DNA from: Gammaproteobacteria bacterium
GTDB taxonomy: Bacteria; Pseudomonadota; Gammaproteobacteria; Pseudomonadales; Pseudomonadaceae
Direction: 5' to 3'
DNA length: 44,431 bases
Assembly (NCBI GenBank): GCA_018816095.1
Contig: JAHIWP010000050.1
Span: 1-44,431, forward strand
Shown: one piece after another, positions 1 through 8,248 of the stretch
Layout of the letters: every line of letters begins with the position of its first letter
How positions within the stretch are numbered: position 1 is the stretch's first letter
The notes under the pieces: generated by a model
Database searches by the model: none
Told to the model about the DNA's origin: nothing
The model's input: only the letters and a program-made list of their open reading frames with translations
Made by a program: the position numbers and the translations under genes

Positions 1-108
1 ATGCGACCGCGTAAGCGCTTCAACTTCAAGTGCCCCATCGAAGTTATGGGGGAGGTGATGCAGAAGGCCATGGCTATGCCGCATGATGCTCCAGCTTCAC
101 TTCAATAA
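1..108 (+). CDS. IS30-family transposase, C-terminal fragment (5' end outside window)
   Basis: The frame opens at the window edge, runs 35 residues without a stop and ends in TAA. It contains an RPRK-x-F-N-F-K-x-P-x-E-V stretch, which resembles the extreme C-terminus of IS30-family DDE transposases (typically NxRPRKxLxxxTPxEV), and ends in a short Ala/Pro/His-rich tail. Immediately downstream is a GTGTTGCACT sequence of the kind found at the ends of many IS30-type elements, and then the broken end of yegP. Only the tail is visible, so the catalytic DDE residues cannot be checked and the element cannot be named. The family assignment rests on this short motif plus the terminal sequence. Confidence 0.6.
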   Translation: MRPRKRFNFKCPIEVMGEVMQKAMAMPHDAPASLQ

Positions 109-354
109 CCGTGTTGCACTCAGCACCTGCAACCGCCCTGCCTTTAAATTAAAGTAAAACTTATTGTTCGCCGACTCTTTCCTGTCGTAACGCTCATCTG
201 CTTGGCAGTTATTTTGCACCGAGCTAATACCGTTCTCGGCGCTTGCTCTGGTTTTATATAACTCACTTGTGAGAATGATTTCCGCATTGCCCGCTTTAAG
301 CACAAAGCGAAACTGCCCGTCACTGCTATTCGTCAACTCATACCAGCCAGCCAT
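97..354 (-). pseudogene. yegP: YegP/DUF1508-family protein, truncated in its second repeat
   Basis: YegP proteins carry two tandem DUF1508 repeats of about 50 residues. The first is intact here: GWYELTNSSDGQFRFVLKAG, then EVILTSELY-like and NGI-SVQ-N motifs. The second starts normally (R-Y-D-R-K-E-S-A-N-N-K-F-Y-F-N-L-K-A-G), then runs into unrelated residues (R-L-Q-V-L-S-A-T-R-L-L-K) encoded by the end of the neighbouring IS30-type element, where it stops. The expected I-G-x-S-E-x-Y half repeat is missing. The internal ATG is preferred as start because ACGGAG lies 6 nt before it. About 25 residues are lost, so the product is probably non-functional or altered. The family has no established biochemical activity. 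Confidence 0.75.
109..137 (+). mobile_element. Probable right end of the IS30-type element, inserted in yegP
   Basis: The segment between the transposase stop and the point where yegP-like coding resumes holds GTGTTGCACTCAGCACCTGC, consistent with an IS30-type terminal inverted repeat. The boundary is inferred from where the YegP repeat (F-N-L-K-A-G) stops matching its family on the opposite strand. The partner inverted repeat and any target duplication lie outside the window. Confidence 0.5.
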
Positions 355-586
355 ATGCATCTCCGTTATTTAGATTGCTAATGTGCGTGAAGAGTGTAGT
401 CGAAAGAATAAGGCTGGGCGGCGGATAGCAATGATGATCTTCGTGATTGATTGAATCCCGCTGAGTGAACTGCTGAATGGCCAAGGCGAAAAAGCCAACA
501 ATAGGCCGGCTATACGAATGCAATCGAACTGACGACAGGGCTAGGAAAGCTTTGCTCACTACTTGTGGGAGAGTGCATATACGTTG

Positions 587-1165
587 TTAGCTACTGAAAC
601 TCTCTAGTAGAATGCTGGATTTTTTGCATTCTTCAATGATTTGACTTAGAACTCTCGCATGCAGCTCATCATGTAACTGTAAATATGGGATTAGCTCAAA
701 CAGATAAATTTCTGTTTTGCTTTCTAGTTTTATTGCACGCCTCAATTGAACCGTTTCTAATGCGAGCCTTTCTGCTTGACTGCTTAACGCCTCAATTTTC
801 TTAAGAGAGCTCCATAACTCAATGCTTTTGTTTGGTTTGAAGTTTGAAACTAAAAGCAGTAAGTCTGCTGATGTCGGTGAGAAATCTGTTTGCGGTTCTA
901 ATGTTAATTTTTCTTCACGTAGTCTGACTAGTTCATTTGCGACGATTCCGAGATTTTGATTCGCTATCCTTGCTGTTTCATCTATTGCTGCTCGGATTAT
1001 TGAAACAACCTGCTCGTTTTTCTGTTTTTGTTCCACGGCACCAGTAACGCGGTACCAAATAGCACTTCCCGCTACGCCAACGAGGATACCTATGACTTCT
1101 TTTTGGCCCCAAAACTCAATGAGTGATGTGAGTGCAGCCAAAGTTACATTTCCTAGATTTTCCAA
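587..1165 (-). CDS. Hypothetical membrane-anchored protein, AT-rich orphan
   Basis: I do not recognise this 192-residue protein. It has one hydrophobic N-terminal segment (about residues 24-41, V-I-G-I-L-V-G-V-A-G-S-A-I-W-Y), then a basic E-Q-K-Q-K stretch and a largely helical, charged remainder with heptad-like Leu/Ile spacing that suggests coiled coil. The start is TTG, supported by AGGA 8 nt upstream; no better ATG exists. Codon use is visibly AT-rich compared with every core gene in the window, and the gene abuts the IS30 fragment and broken yegP. That suggests acquisition by horizontal transfer. It could be a stress or phage-related membrane protein, but nothing in the sequence identifies a role. 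Confidence 0.65.
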   Translation of the reverse strand: MENLGNVTLAALTSLIEFWGQKEVIGILVGVAGSAIWYRVTGAVEQKQKNEQVVSIIRAAIDETARIANQNLGIVANELVRLREEKLTLEPQTDFSPTSADLLLLVSNFKPNKSIELWSSLKKIEALSSQAERLALETVQLRRAIKLESKTEIYLFELIPYLQLHDELHARVLSQIIEECKKSSILLESFSS

Positions 1166-1261
1166 TTTTTAAGTCCTTTGGCCTGGCTACGGATTAAAGA
1201 GAAGAAGCTAACTTTTGGTTAAGGTGCGTGCTTTGCGCGAGCGGTAGGTGATGTGTCGTCT

Positions 1262-1287
1262 GGCGAGAAACATCGCTGTTTCTCGCC
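1262..1287. terminator. Hairpin downstream of the acylase gene
   Basis: GGCGAGAAAC and GTTTCTCGCC form a perfect 10-bp stem with a 6-nt loop, in the gap between the acylase stop and the orphan gene's start. There is no clean T run on either side, so it may be a weak or factor-dependent terminator or an RNA 3'-end stabiliser. Confidence 0.4.
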
Positions 1288-1311
1288 GCGAACGGCAGCA
1301 CGGCGTTTGCT

Positions 1312-3696
1312 TTAATCCGCGCGTGGTTGCAGTACCAGCTGGCTGCGGCTGTTGGCTTTGATCGCTTCGGCATCCAGGTGCATGGGTACGTACTCACCGC
1401 GCATATAGCGCTCGGCTTGGTCTTTGTAGTGCTTATCGAACAGCACGCCGCTCTGGCCGACCGGGTTGATGCCCAAGGCGCTGCTGGCGTCGGCCATGTC
1501 GATCAGGCGGCGGGTTGAGGGGCCGTAGACCACGGACCAGGGCGCCGGGCCGATGGGTTGCGAGAGGTTGTTCGGCGTTTCATGGCCGCCCGGTGCGGCG
1601 AATGGGCCGACGTTGAATAGCTTATCCAGCGGCTTTTGCTGGCCCAGCGGGTGGCTGTGGGTGAGGGTGTGCACGTTGCCCCAGGCCCATGTGCTCGCGT
1701 CATTGCCGAGGGTGCTGCGCAGGTGGGCGAGGCTGGCTTGCCAGGCGGCCTTGACGGTATCGGCGCGGCTTTCCACGGCGTCGCTGCCGCGTTTGTCCCA
1801 CCACGGCGATGTGGCGTCGCTGGCCAGGCGCGGCAGGGCGCTGTCGAGTACGCGGGTTTGCAGCAGCGTGGCGAAAAAGGCCTCGCTCAGCTCGTCGGCC
1901 ATGGCCTCAACCGTCAGCTGATATACCAGTTGGTTGAACAGCGTGGCGGCCGTGGCGTCGAGGGTGTGCTGGCCATCCCAGCCCAGCAGTTGCTCGACCA
2001 GCGCTTGCTCTTCGGCATCGCCTGCGGCGGCGCGCAGGTCGGCGGCCAGCGGCGTGAGCAGGCGTTGTGGGTAGCCGGTGCCGGGTTCCAGTTGCAGCGC
2101 CTGGCTGTTGTTCAGGTCCCATTTCACGCTGTTATCGCTGAGGCGCTGATTCAGGCGTTGGCCGCGGTCGGGCAGGTTGTAGTAGCCGGGAATCGCCATG
2201 CCGGTGGGCGACACGGGCTGGTAGTTGGCCGAGACGATATAGCCGCGCGCGGGGTTCTCTTCTTGCGGGTTGGCGCTGAAGGGGAAGTAGCCGTCTTTCT
2301 CCGCTTCACCGCTGGCGCCGTCGAGGATAAAGCTCGGGTTGACCCCGGCTGGGCGACGCGGCAGTTTCGCCGCAGCCCACCAGCCAATGTCCCCGCTGGC
2401 ATTGGCCCAGACAATGTTCAGGCCTGGCGACTCGATGTTTTCCACGGCGGCGCGTGCCGTATCCAGGCTGTTGGCACGGTTGAGCTGATAAAAGCCGTCG
2501 AGGATCGGGTTGTCGGTTTCGAGGAACGCCCACCACATGGCAATCGGTGTGCTGCCGGCGGTTTCACCCAGGGCGCTGTTGATGATCGGCCCGTGCGGCG
2601 AGCGGCGAATGGTCAGGCTGACCGGTTCGGCATCCTTGACGCTGATCTGCTCTTCGCGGCTTTGCAGGTCGACCCACTGGCCGCGGTACCAGACCTGATT
2701 GGGGTTGTCCGGGTTGGTTTTTTCGGCGATCAGGTCGAGGTCATCGTTCTGGAACATGGTGATGCTCCAGGCAAATTCGTTGTTATGCCCCAGCGAAGCC
2801 ACCGGGTTGAGCGCCTGGTGGTGACCGTACAGGCTGAAACCCGGGTAGCTGAGGTTGGCCTCGTACCACACCGACGGCACGGCGAAGCGAATATGCGGGT
2901 CGCCGGCCAATAGCGGTTTGCCGCTGGCCGTGCGGCTGCCGGATACAGCCCAGGCATTACTGCCTTCAAACTGCGGCAGGCCGGCTTCTTCCAAGGCGGC
3001 GAGGCTCAGCTCGGCGATGGCGTTCAGATCCTGCCAGTCGCCAGCGGCCAGTTGTTGCCCCACCACGCCCTGCGGGTGCCAGTCGAGGTCGAAGACCTTG
3101 AGGTAGTCCGCGCCCAGCTGATCGCGGATATGCGTCAGCACCGGTTCTGTGCGAAACGCCGCGGCGAAGCTGTAGGCCATATAGCCTGCAACGCTGAGGG
3201 TGTCGGCGGTGGTGAAGGGGCGTTTGTCGATGCCCAGAACATCGAACTCAATCGGCGCCGGATGGTTGGCCTGGTATTGGTTGATGCCGTCGAGGTAAGC
3301 CTGCAGCGCTTTGCTCGCCGTGGCGCTCATGTCCATCTTCGCGGCGTAACGGTCGGCATGTTCACGGATGCCCAAGGTGCGGAACAGGCGGTCGGTGTCG
3401 ACCAGTTTGCTGCCAAGAATTTCCGCCAGCTCGCCACGCGCCAGGCGGCGGAGAATTTCCATCTGGAACAAGCGGTCCTGGGCGTGCACATAACCCAGGG
3501 CGCGGTACATATCGGCCTCATTTTGCGCCTGAATATGCGGTACGCCCCGCTCGTCGTAATCAACCGTGACTGCCGCCTGCAGGGCGTTCAGCTGCAGCTC
3601 GCCGGCACGTTGCGGCTGCTTGCTGTCGATGTACCAGTAAGCGCCGCCAGCAGTGGCGGCAACGATAACGGCCAGGGCAGTCAGGGTGCGTTTCAT
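1312..3696 (-). CDS. Penicillin acylase-family N-terminal-nucleophile hydrolase, probable acyl-homoserine lactone acylase (HacB-like)
   Basis: This 794-residue precursor has an N-terminal hydrophobic export segment (about residues 4-22) and the penicillin amidase architecture: alpha chain, spacer, then an autocatalytic site at F-E-G-S-N-A-W, making Ser246 the predicted N-terminal nucleophile of the mature beta chain. Conserved V-x-x-D-x-x-G-V-P-H-I and Q-D-R-L-F-Q-M-E motifs are present in the alpha region. Members hydrolyse amide bonds of penicillins or N-acyl homoserine lactones in the periplasm. The length matches P. aeruginosa HacB (PA0305, about 795 residues) better than QuiP or PvdQ, but substrate cannot be read from sequence. 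The start is supported by AAGGA 8 nt upstream. It is divergent from an AraC-type regulator 117 bp away, a plausible local controller. Confidence 0.88.
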   Translation of the reverse strand: MKRTLTALAVIVAATAGGAYWYIDSKQPQRAGELQLNALQAAVTVDYDERGVPHIQAQNEADMYRALGYVHAQDRLFQMEILRRLARGELAEILGSKLVDTDRLFRTLGIREHADRYAAKMDMSATASKALQAYLDGINQYQANHPAPIEFDVLGIDKRPFTTADTLSVAGYMAYSFAAAFRTEPVLTHIRDQLGADYLKVFDLDWHPQGVVGQQLAAGDWQDLNAIAELSLAALEEAGLPQFEGSNAWAVSGSRTASGKPLLAGDPHIRFAVPSVWYEANLSYPGFSLYGHHQALNPVASLGHNNEFAWSITMFQNDDLDLIAEKTNPDNPNQVWYRGQWVDLQSREEQISVKDAEPVSLTIRRSPHGPIINSALGETAGSTPIAMWWAFLETDNPILDGFYQLNRANSLDTARAAVENIESPGLNIVWANASGDIGWWAAAKLPRRPAGVNPSFILDGASGEAEKDGYFPFSANPQEENPARGYIVSANYQPVSPTGMAIPGYYNLPDRGQRLNQRLSDNSVKWDLNNSQALQLEPGTGYPQRLLTPLAADLRAAAGDAEEQALVEQLLGWDGQHTLDATAATLFNQLVYQLTVEAMADELSEAFFATLLQTRVLDSALPRLASDATSPWWDKRGSDAVESRADTVKAAWQASLAHLRSTLGNDASTWAWGNVHTLTHSHPLGQQKPLDKLFNVGPFAAPGGHETPNNLSQPIGPAPWSVVYGPSTRRLIDMADASSALGINPVGQSGVLFDKHYKDQAERYMRGEYVPMHLDAEAIKANSRSQLVLQPRAD

Positions 3697-3813
3697 CGGG
3701 TGTTCCTTGTTTTATAGGTTTTATCAGCGCTGCCATTGTGCGGGCTGCCGGGTGCGCAGGCATTGACCAAATAGAGCTGGAGTGAAAGTCTTTGGTCAAT
3801 TGATGGGGTTTAT

Positions 3814-4887
3814 ATGAAGCACGATCCGCATAACAGCATTGCCAGCACGTTGACCCATTCCTCGACCCTGCGCCGCCTGCTCTATGAGGCCTTGGCCGCG
3901 CTTGGCCTTGACCCAACCGACACCTACCGGCAGGCCTATCAGGGGGTGGTCTTGGCGCCGCCGCTGCTCAATGCCCGTGAAGACCACGACAATGCGCCGC
4001 GCTTCTGGCAGGCGCTGGAAGGTATCAGCGGTGATGTAGATATTGGCCTGCACCTGGGCGAGACCATGCAGCCGCGGCCGATGGATGTGGTCGGCTACCT
4101 GCTGCTGGCCAGCCGTGACCTGGGGCAGGCGTTGGAGAGCTTTGTGCGCTTTCAGCACATTCTCTCCGGTGGCTTTGCCGCGCGTCTGGAGCTGGAGGGT
4201 GAGCAGGCGCGGCTGATTGTTGACCTCAATTACCGCGGCGTTGGCTCGTTGCGCCAGCAGATGGAGTGCCTGGCGTTGCTGCTGCAGAAGATGTTGGCGA
4301 GCATTAATAACGACGGCAGTTTTCATCTGTCGGGGCTGGATTTTCGCCATCCCGCGCCGCGTCGGCAAAGTGAGCACCGGCGCTTGTTTGGCCTGCTGCC
4401 GCGCTTTGCCCAGGCCCACGATGCGCTGATTTTTCCGCGTGCCTGGCTCGGCCGGCCGTCACGCAGCGCCAACCCCAGGCTGTTTGCGGTGCTGTGGGCG
4501 CAGGCTGAAGTGGAGTTGGCGGAGCTGCAGGAGAACCAGTTGCTCAATCGCGTGCGCTACTGGCTGGAGGTCAACCTGGGGGTGCAACTGTGTGCGCTGG
4601 CGCATTGCGCCAAGGCCCTTGGATTTAGCGCGGGGGCGTTGCAGCGGGCGCTGGCTGAGCAACAGCAGAGCTTTCGCCAACTGCACGATGAAGTGCGCCG
4701 CCTGCGCGCGCAAAGCCTGCTGGAGCAAGGGCTGGCCATCCGCGAAGTGGCCCGCGCCTGCGGCTTTGCCGAGTTGTCGCCGTTCTACCGCGCCTTCCGC
4801 CGCTGGCAGGGCGACACGCCGCAGGCCTATCGCCTGTTAGCGACTGACGCGGAAGCGCCCGCTCAAACGGCTCAAGCGCTGCGCTAG
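3814..4887 (+). CDS. AraC-family transcriptional regulator with N-terminal arabinose_bd-type domain
   Basis: The protein has 357 residues. The N-terminal 200 or so match the Arabinose_bd domain found in OruR/ArgR-like Pseudomonas AraC proteins ([20 protein letters not shown]). The last 100 residues form the double helix-turn-helix, including [28 protein letters not shown] signature residues and the terminal P-x-x-Y-R. It is divergent from the acylase gene, so the acylase may be its target; this is inference from layout. Its 3' end overlaps the 3' end of the convergent chemoreceptor gene by 51 bp. The effector is unknown. Confidence 0.9.
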   Translation: MKHDPHNSIASTLTHSSTLRRLLYEALAALGLDPTDTYRQAYQGVVLAPPLLNAREDHDNAPRFWQALEGISGDVDIGLHLGETMQPRPMDVVGYLLLASRDLGQALESFVRFQHILSGGFAARLELEGEQARLIVDLNYRGVGSLRQQMECLALLLQKMLASINNDGSFHLSGLDFRHPAPRRQSEHRRLFGLLPRFAQAHDALIFPRAWLGRPSRSANPRLFAVLWAQAEVELAELQENQLLNRVRYWLEVNLGVQLCALAHCAKALGFSAGALQRALAEQQQSFRQLHDEVRRLRAQSLLEQGLAIREVARACGFAELSPFYRAFRRWQGDTPQAYRLLATDAEAPAQTAQALR

Positions 4888-6336
4888 CTGGCTGAGTTGC
4901 TGGCCATCGTTACTCAGCCTTTGCGCATCGGCGAGGGCTTCTTCGGCCACTTGCTGCACGCTGTGCAGGTGCTGGCTGACTTCCGCGCTGGTGGCGGCTT
5001 GCTCGTGGGTGGCGGCGGCGATCAGCTCGTTCATTTGGGTGATGGCGTTGATGTCTTGGGCCACAGCACCGAGCAACTCGGCGGTGGCCTGGCTGTCCTG
5101 CACGCAGCTGCGCACGCTGTCGCGACTTTCCTGCATGGCGGCGGCCGCTTGGCGGCTACCTTGCTGCAGGCCGCTGATGATTTGTTGGATTTCAGCGGTA
5201 GACAGCGCGGTTTTCTGCGCCAGGTTACGCACCTCATCCGCCACCACGGCAAAGCCACGACCATGCTCGCCGGCGCGGGCGGCTTCGATCGCGGCGTTGA
5301 GGGCGAGCAGGTTGGTTTGGTCGGCAATCGAACGGATCACTTCCAGCACCTTGCCGATTTGCTCGGACTGCGCAGCCAGCGCCTTCACCTCGGTTTCAGT
5401 GACGTCGATTTGTGTGGCCAGTTTGCCGATCTCGCTGCGCACATGGTTGACCGACCGGCTGCCCTCGGCGGCTTGCTGGTTGGCGGTTTGGGCGGCGGTG
5501 GCGGCGCCATCGGCATGCCCGGCGACCTCATCAATAGCGGTGCTCATCTGCAGCATGGCTGAGCTCATGTAGATGATTTCACCTTGCTGCTTGTCTGCGC
5601 CGGTGCGCAGTTGGTCGGTGGCCTGCAGCAGGCTGTCACCCATGCGTTGCAGGCCTTGTGTGTCTTTGATCACTTCACCGACCAGCTCATCAAGGGTGTC
5701 GAGAAAGTGGTTGAAGCCTTTGCTCACTTTGCCCTGGGCGCTGCTGCGGTAGCTGAGGTCGACCTCGTCATCGTTCTCAGTGAGTTTTTCGGCGGCTTGC
5801 ATCAGCGCAGCACTTTCAACGGCTTCCGAGTGTGTCTGCACGGCGAGATAGATCAGAATTGCGCTTTCCACCACCACATACAGCGCATGCAGGAAGATGA
5901 TCGGCCAGCTGCCATTCGGCAGTACCGTGACATCAACACCGCGTGCTTGCAGGGCGTAGAAGCTCAGGTGATGCACGGCAATCACCAGGGCGGCGACCAC
6001 AATCGGCAGCCAGTCGCGGTAATACACCAGAACGGCCAGCAGCACGAAGATGCCGAAGTGCATTTCCAGCATGCCGCCGGCTTGGTTGATGTGCAGCGCC
6101 GACATCACCATAAACGCCGCGCCCATCACGCAGCGCAGCAGGCGTTGGCCGCTGATCAGCTGGTTAAGCACGCTCACTACCGCCGCCGTACCGCCACCCA
6201 CCAAAAGTGCCTGGCCCCAGGTGCCATGCCAGGCCGCGAGCCCGAGCGAGAAGAGAACCATCAGCCAGAGCACACCCAACATGATGCGATCCGCTTTACG
6301 GTAGTGCTGCTGCAGTGGGGAAAGGCTGTTAGGCAT
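4837..6336 (-). CDS. Methyl-accepting chemotaxis protein with six-TM membrane sensor
   Basis: The 499-residue protein has about six hydrophobic segments in residues 18-166 and no sizeable periplasmic loop, so it probably senses within or at the membrane. A short linker follows, then the cytoplasmic signalling domain (about residues 250-499) with the diagnostic hairpin tip: [20 protein letters not shown] followed by [12 protein letters not shown]. It should feed CheW/CheA. There is no obvious C-terminal CheR-tethering pentapeptide; the end is F-R-V-S-R. A conserved-looking M-E-M-H-F-G-I and A-V-H-H-L-S-F pair places histidines in or near the membrane, possibly for ligand or cofactor binding; that is inference. 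I see no clear FliA promoter upstream. Confidence 0.92.
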   Translation of the reverse strand: MPNSLSPLQQHYRKADRIMLGVLWLMVLFSLGLAAWHGTWGQALLVGGGTAAVVSVLNQLISGQRLLRCVMGAAFMVMSALHINQAGGMLEMHFGIFVLLAVLVYYRDWLPIVVAALVIAVHHLSFYALQARGVDVTVLPNGSWPIIFLHALYVVVESAILIYLAVQTHSEAVESAALMQAAEKLTENDDEVDLSYRSSAQGKVSKGFNHFLDTLDELVGEVIKDTQGLQRMGDSLLQATDQLRTGADKQQGEIIYMSSAMLQMSTAIDEVAGHADGAATAAQTANQQAAEGSRSVNHVRSEIGKLATQIDVTETEVKALAAQSEQIGKVLEVIRSIADQTNLLALNAAIEAARAGEHGRGFAVVADEVRNLAQKTALSTAEIQQIISGLQQGSRQAAAAMQESRDSVRSCVQDSQATAELLGAVAQDINAITQMNELIAAATHEQAATSAEVSQHLHSVQQVAEEALADAQRLSNDGQQLSQLAQRLSRLSGRFRVSR

Positions 6337-6418
6337 GGCGAGAGACTCGAAAGGTTGCGTTGCCGTCGTGATGGGCTGGTAACCGTCACGTGGTGATGTG
6401 CTTTTTTAAACGTAATAC

Positions 6419-6444
6419 TTGTACATTATAGTAGCTTTGTACAA
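6419..6444. promoter_or_regulatory. Inverted repeat TTGTAC-N14-GTACAA upstream of the chemoreceptor gene
   Basis: An AT-rich patch in the 284-bp gap before the chemoreceptor contains the dyad TTGTAC / GTACAA separated by 14 bases, about 83 bp upstream of the start codon. Position and symmetry suit an operator or promoter region. I cannot name the binding protein. Nothing else recognisable lies in this gap. Confidence 0.35.
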
Positions 6445-6620
6445 TTCTTGTTGAGAATTTACAGGCCTCGTATTGAGCAAGCGATGGGCCTTACAACCCC
6501 TATATCGACAAATGCAGTCTAGGCATGAACGCGGGTCTGTGCGTTTTTGCAGCGGCGACGACGACTGGCTCCGTCGGCAGCACCTGCATCCGGCAGCCAG
6601 TATCAGAGGGATTGCCGGCG

Positions 6621-7193
6621 TCAGTTGTCCTGCCAGTCGCAGAAGCAGCCGAGCGCCAGGGTATTGCTGGCATTCACCGCGCGGCCTTCGATCAGGGCGT
6701 CAAGAATAGGTTCGATAAAGCTGTTGCTTGACGTGCAGGTGGCCCCTTCGCTGTAGGGGCCAAAGTAGGCCAGTTGGCCGTTGCGGTCCCAAACAGCCAC
6801 CGCCGGGCTGGCCGGAATCTGATCGCTGCCAGGCAGTGCGGCCAGTGGCTGCAGAGCGCTCAGGGTGCTCGGCAGTTGGCCTTTGGTATTGGGCTTTTGT
6901 ACGGCATAAAAACTCACGCCTTGCGGGCCAAAACGTTCGGTCAAATCGGCCAGGTGCTGCTGGTTGCCGATATTGCACGGGCAGGTTGGGTCCCAGAAGT
7001 GCACCAGGCGGATCGGCCCAGGGCCGGCCAGCTCGTCTGGTAGGCGCAGTTGTTCGCCATAGAACAGGGCGGTCTGGTCGCTGAAGCTGCGCAGGTAGCG
7101 CGCCTCGTACCACCAGTAGGCAACAAGCATGGCGGCGGCCCAGAGCAGAATCAGCAGGCTGGCGAGTAGGGTGTTGCGCGAGGGTAGGGTCAT
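6621..7193 (-). CDS. DUF6436 thioredoxin-like membrane-anchored protein
   Basis: The protein has 190 residues with one N-terminal TM anchor (about 9-27, L-L-A-S-L-L-I-L-L-W-A-A-A-M-L-V), then a periplasmic thioredoxin-fold domain. The motif H-F-W-D-P-T-C-P-C-N puts two cysteines at 71 and 73 as C-x-C rather than the usual C-x-x-C. A later S-P-A-V-A-V-W-D segment fits the cis-Pro region, and the protein ends with L-G-C-F-C-D-W, a second C-x-C. This matches DUF6436 (formerly grouped with AhpC/TSA-like proteins). A thiol redox role in the periplasm is likely but untested. It is divergent from the alpha/beta hydrolase, 122 bp apart. Confidence 0.8.
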   Translation of the reverse strand: MTLPSRNTLLASLLILLWAAAMLVAYWWYEARYLRSFSDQTALFYGEQLRLPDELAGPGPIRLVHFWDPTCPCNIGNQQHLADLTERFGPQGVSFYAVQKPNTKGQLPSTLSALQPLAALPGSDQIPASPAVAVWDRNGQLAYFGPYSEGATCTSSNSFIEPILDALIEGRAVNASNTLALGCFCDWQDN

Positions 7194-7315
7194 GAGCAGT
7201 CTTCGTTAAACAGGCGCGCAGCTTGCCATGGCTGGCGCGACAGCAGAATATCGGCCACCGGATAAAGCCGCTCCAGATGCCCTGCGAGTGCCCCTGTGTG
7301 ATTGTTGGAAGCCCC

Positions 7316-8248
7316 ATGCCAGAGCCGTTTCAGCCGCAAAACCTGATTGCCAGTCTGCGACCCTTGGCCGCAGCGCATTCGCTGTCGTCAGCGGAGCAGG
7401 GGTATCGGCAGTTCTATGGCTTCAGCGATGCGTTGGCTGCACGCACCTGCATGGGTTGGTTGCAGGCGGGGGGCTATCAGATTGCCGCGCAAGCGTGGTG
7501 GCCAGAGCAGCCGCGCGCCACCCTGGTGCTGCTGCACGGTTATTACGATCACGTGGGACTGTATCGGCATGTGATCGAGTGGGCGCTGGGAAAAGGCTTT
7601 GCCGTGCTCGCCTGCGACCTGCCAGGGCATGGCTTATCCAGCGGTGCGCGCGCCAGCATTGGTGATTTTGCCGAGTACCAGACGGTGTTGCGTGCGCTGC
7701 TGGCCGAAGCGGCTGAGCTGGCTTTACCGCCGCCCTGGCACCTGTGTGGGCAGAGCACGGGTGGGGCGATCCTGATTGACTACCTGCTGACGGGTGAGCC
7801 TGTCGCGCAAATTGGCGAAACCATCCTGCTGGCCCCGCTGGTGCGTCCGCGTGCCTGGGGTTGGTCGCAGCTGAGCTACCGGGTGATGCGCCACTTCGTC
7901 AGCGAGATTCCCCGGCGTTTCAGCGTCAATTCCAGTGATGCGGCGTTTATCGAGTTCGTTCATCACCACGACCCGTTGCAGCCGCGTAATTTGCCGACCG
8001 CCTGGGTTGGGGCGCTGAGCCGCTGGGTGCCGCACATTGAGGCGGCGCCGCGCAGTACGCGCAGCCCGTTGATCGTGCAAGGGGAAGCGGACATGACCGT
8101 GGCCTGGCGGCATAACCTCAAGGTGTTACAGGACAAGTTCGCCGCGCCGCAGATCCTGCGCATGCCCGAAGCAGGCCACCACCTGGCCAATGAAGCGCCG
8201 GCATTGCGCCAGCGCTATTTCGACTTTCTCAGCCAGCGGCTGTGCTAG
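7316..8248 (+). CDS. Alpha/beta hydrolase, serine aminopeptidase S33 / monoacylglycerol lipase type
   Basis: The 310-residue enzyme has the oxyanion motif L-L-H-G-Y (around residue 74), the A-C-D-L-P-G-H-G-L-S-S-G loop, and the nucleophile elbow G-Q-S-T-G-G with Ser147. The acid and base are the Asp in G-E-A-D-M-T-V and the His in E-A-G-H-H-L. The pattern is that of Hydrolase_4/monoglyceride-lipase-like cytosolic esterases, and the natural substrate is unknown. The ATG at this position is preferred over an in-frame start 93 nt upstream because GGA precedes it at proper distance and the extra N-terminus looks non-homologous. The gene is convergent with the next gene, with stops overlapping by 4 bp. 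Confidence 0.85.
   Translation: MPEPFQPQNLIASLRPLAAAHSLSSAEQGYRQFYGFSDALAARTCMGWLQAGGYQIAAQAWWPEQPRATLVLLHGYYDHVGLYRHVIEWALGKGFAVLACDLPGHGLSSGARASIGDFAEYQTVLRALLAEAAELALPPPWHLCGQSTGGAILIDYLLTGEPVAQIGETILLAPLVRPRAWGWSQLSYRVMRHFVSEIPRRFSVNSSDAAFIEFVHHHDPLQPRNLPTAWVGALSRWVPHIEAAPRSTRSPLIVQGEADMTVAWRHNLKVLQDKFAAPQILRMPEAGHHLANEAPALRQRYFDFLSQRLC

Noticed and set aside
338..559. 73-codon frame in the yegP / orphan-gene gap
   Set aside because: No ribosome site, overlaps yegP, and the sequence is low in coding character.
1636..2913. Long open frame (425 codons) on the plus strand opposite the acylase gene
   Set aside because: It lies entirely over a well-conserved acylase with clear catalytic motifs; long antisense frames are common in GC-rich DNA, and the translation resembles no family.
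3796..4419. Minus-strand frame opposite the AraC regulator
   Set aside because: No ribosome site, no family motif and fully inside a real gene.
6473..6756. Three overlapping short plus-strand frames in the chemoreceptor / DUF6436 gap
   Set aside because: Arg-rich, mutually overlapping, no ribosome site and partly antisense to DUF6436.
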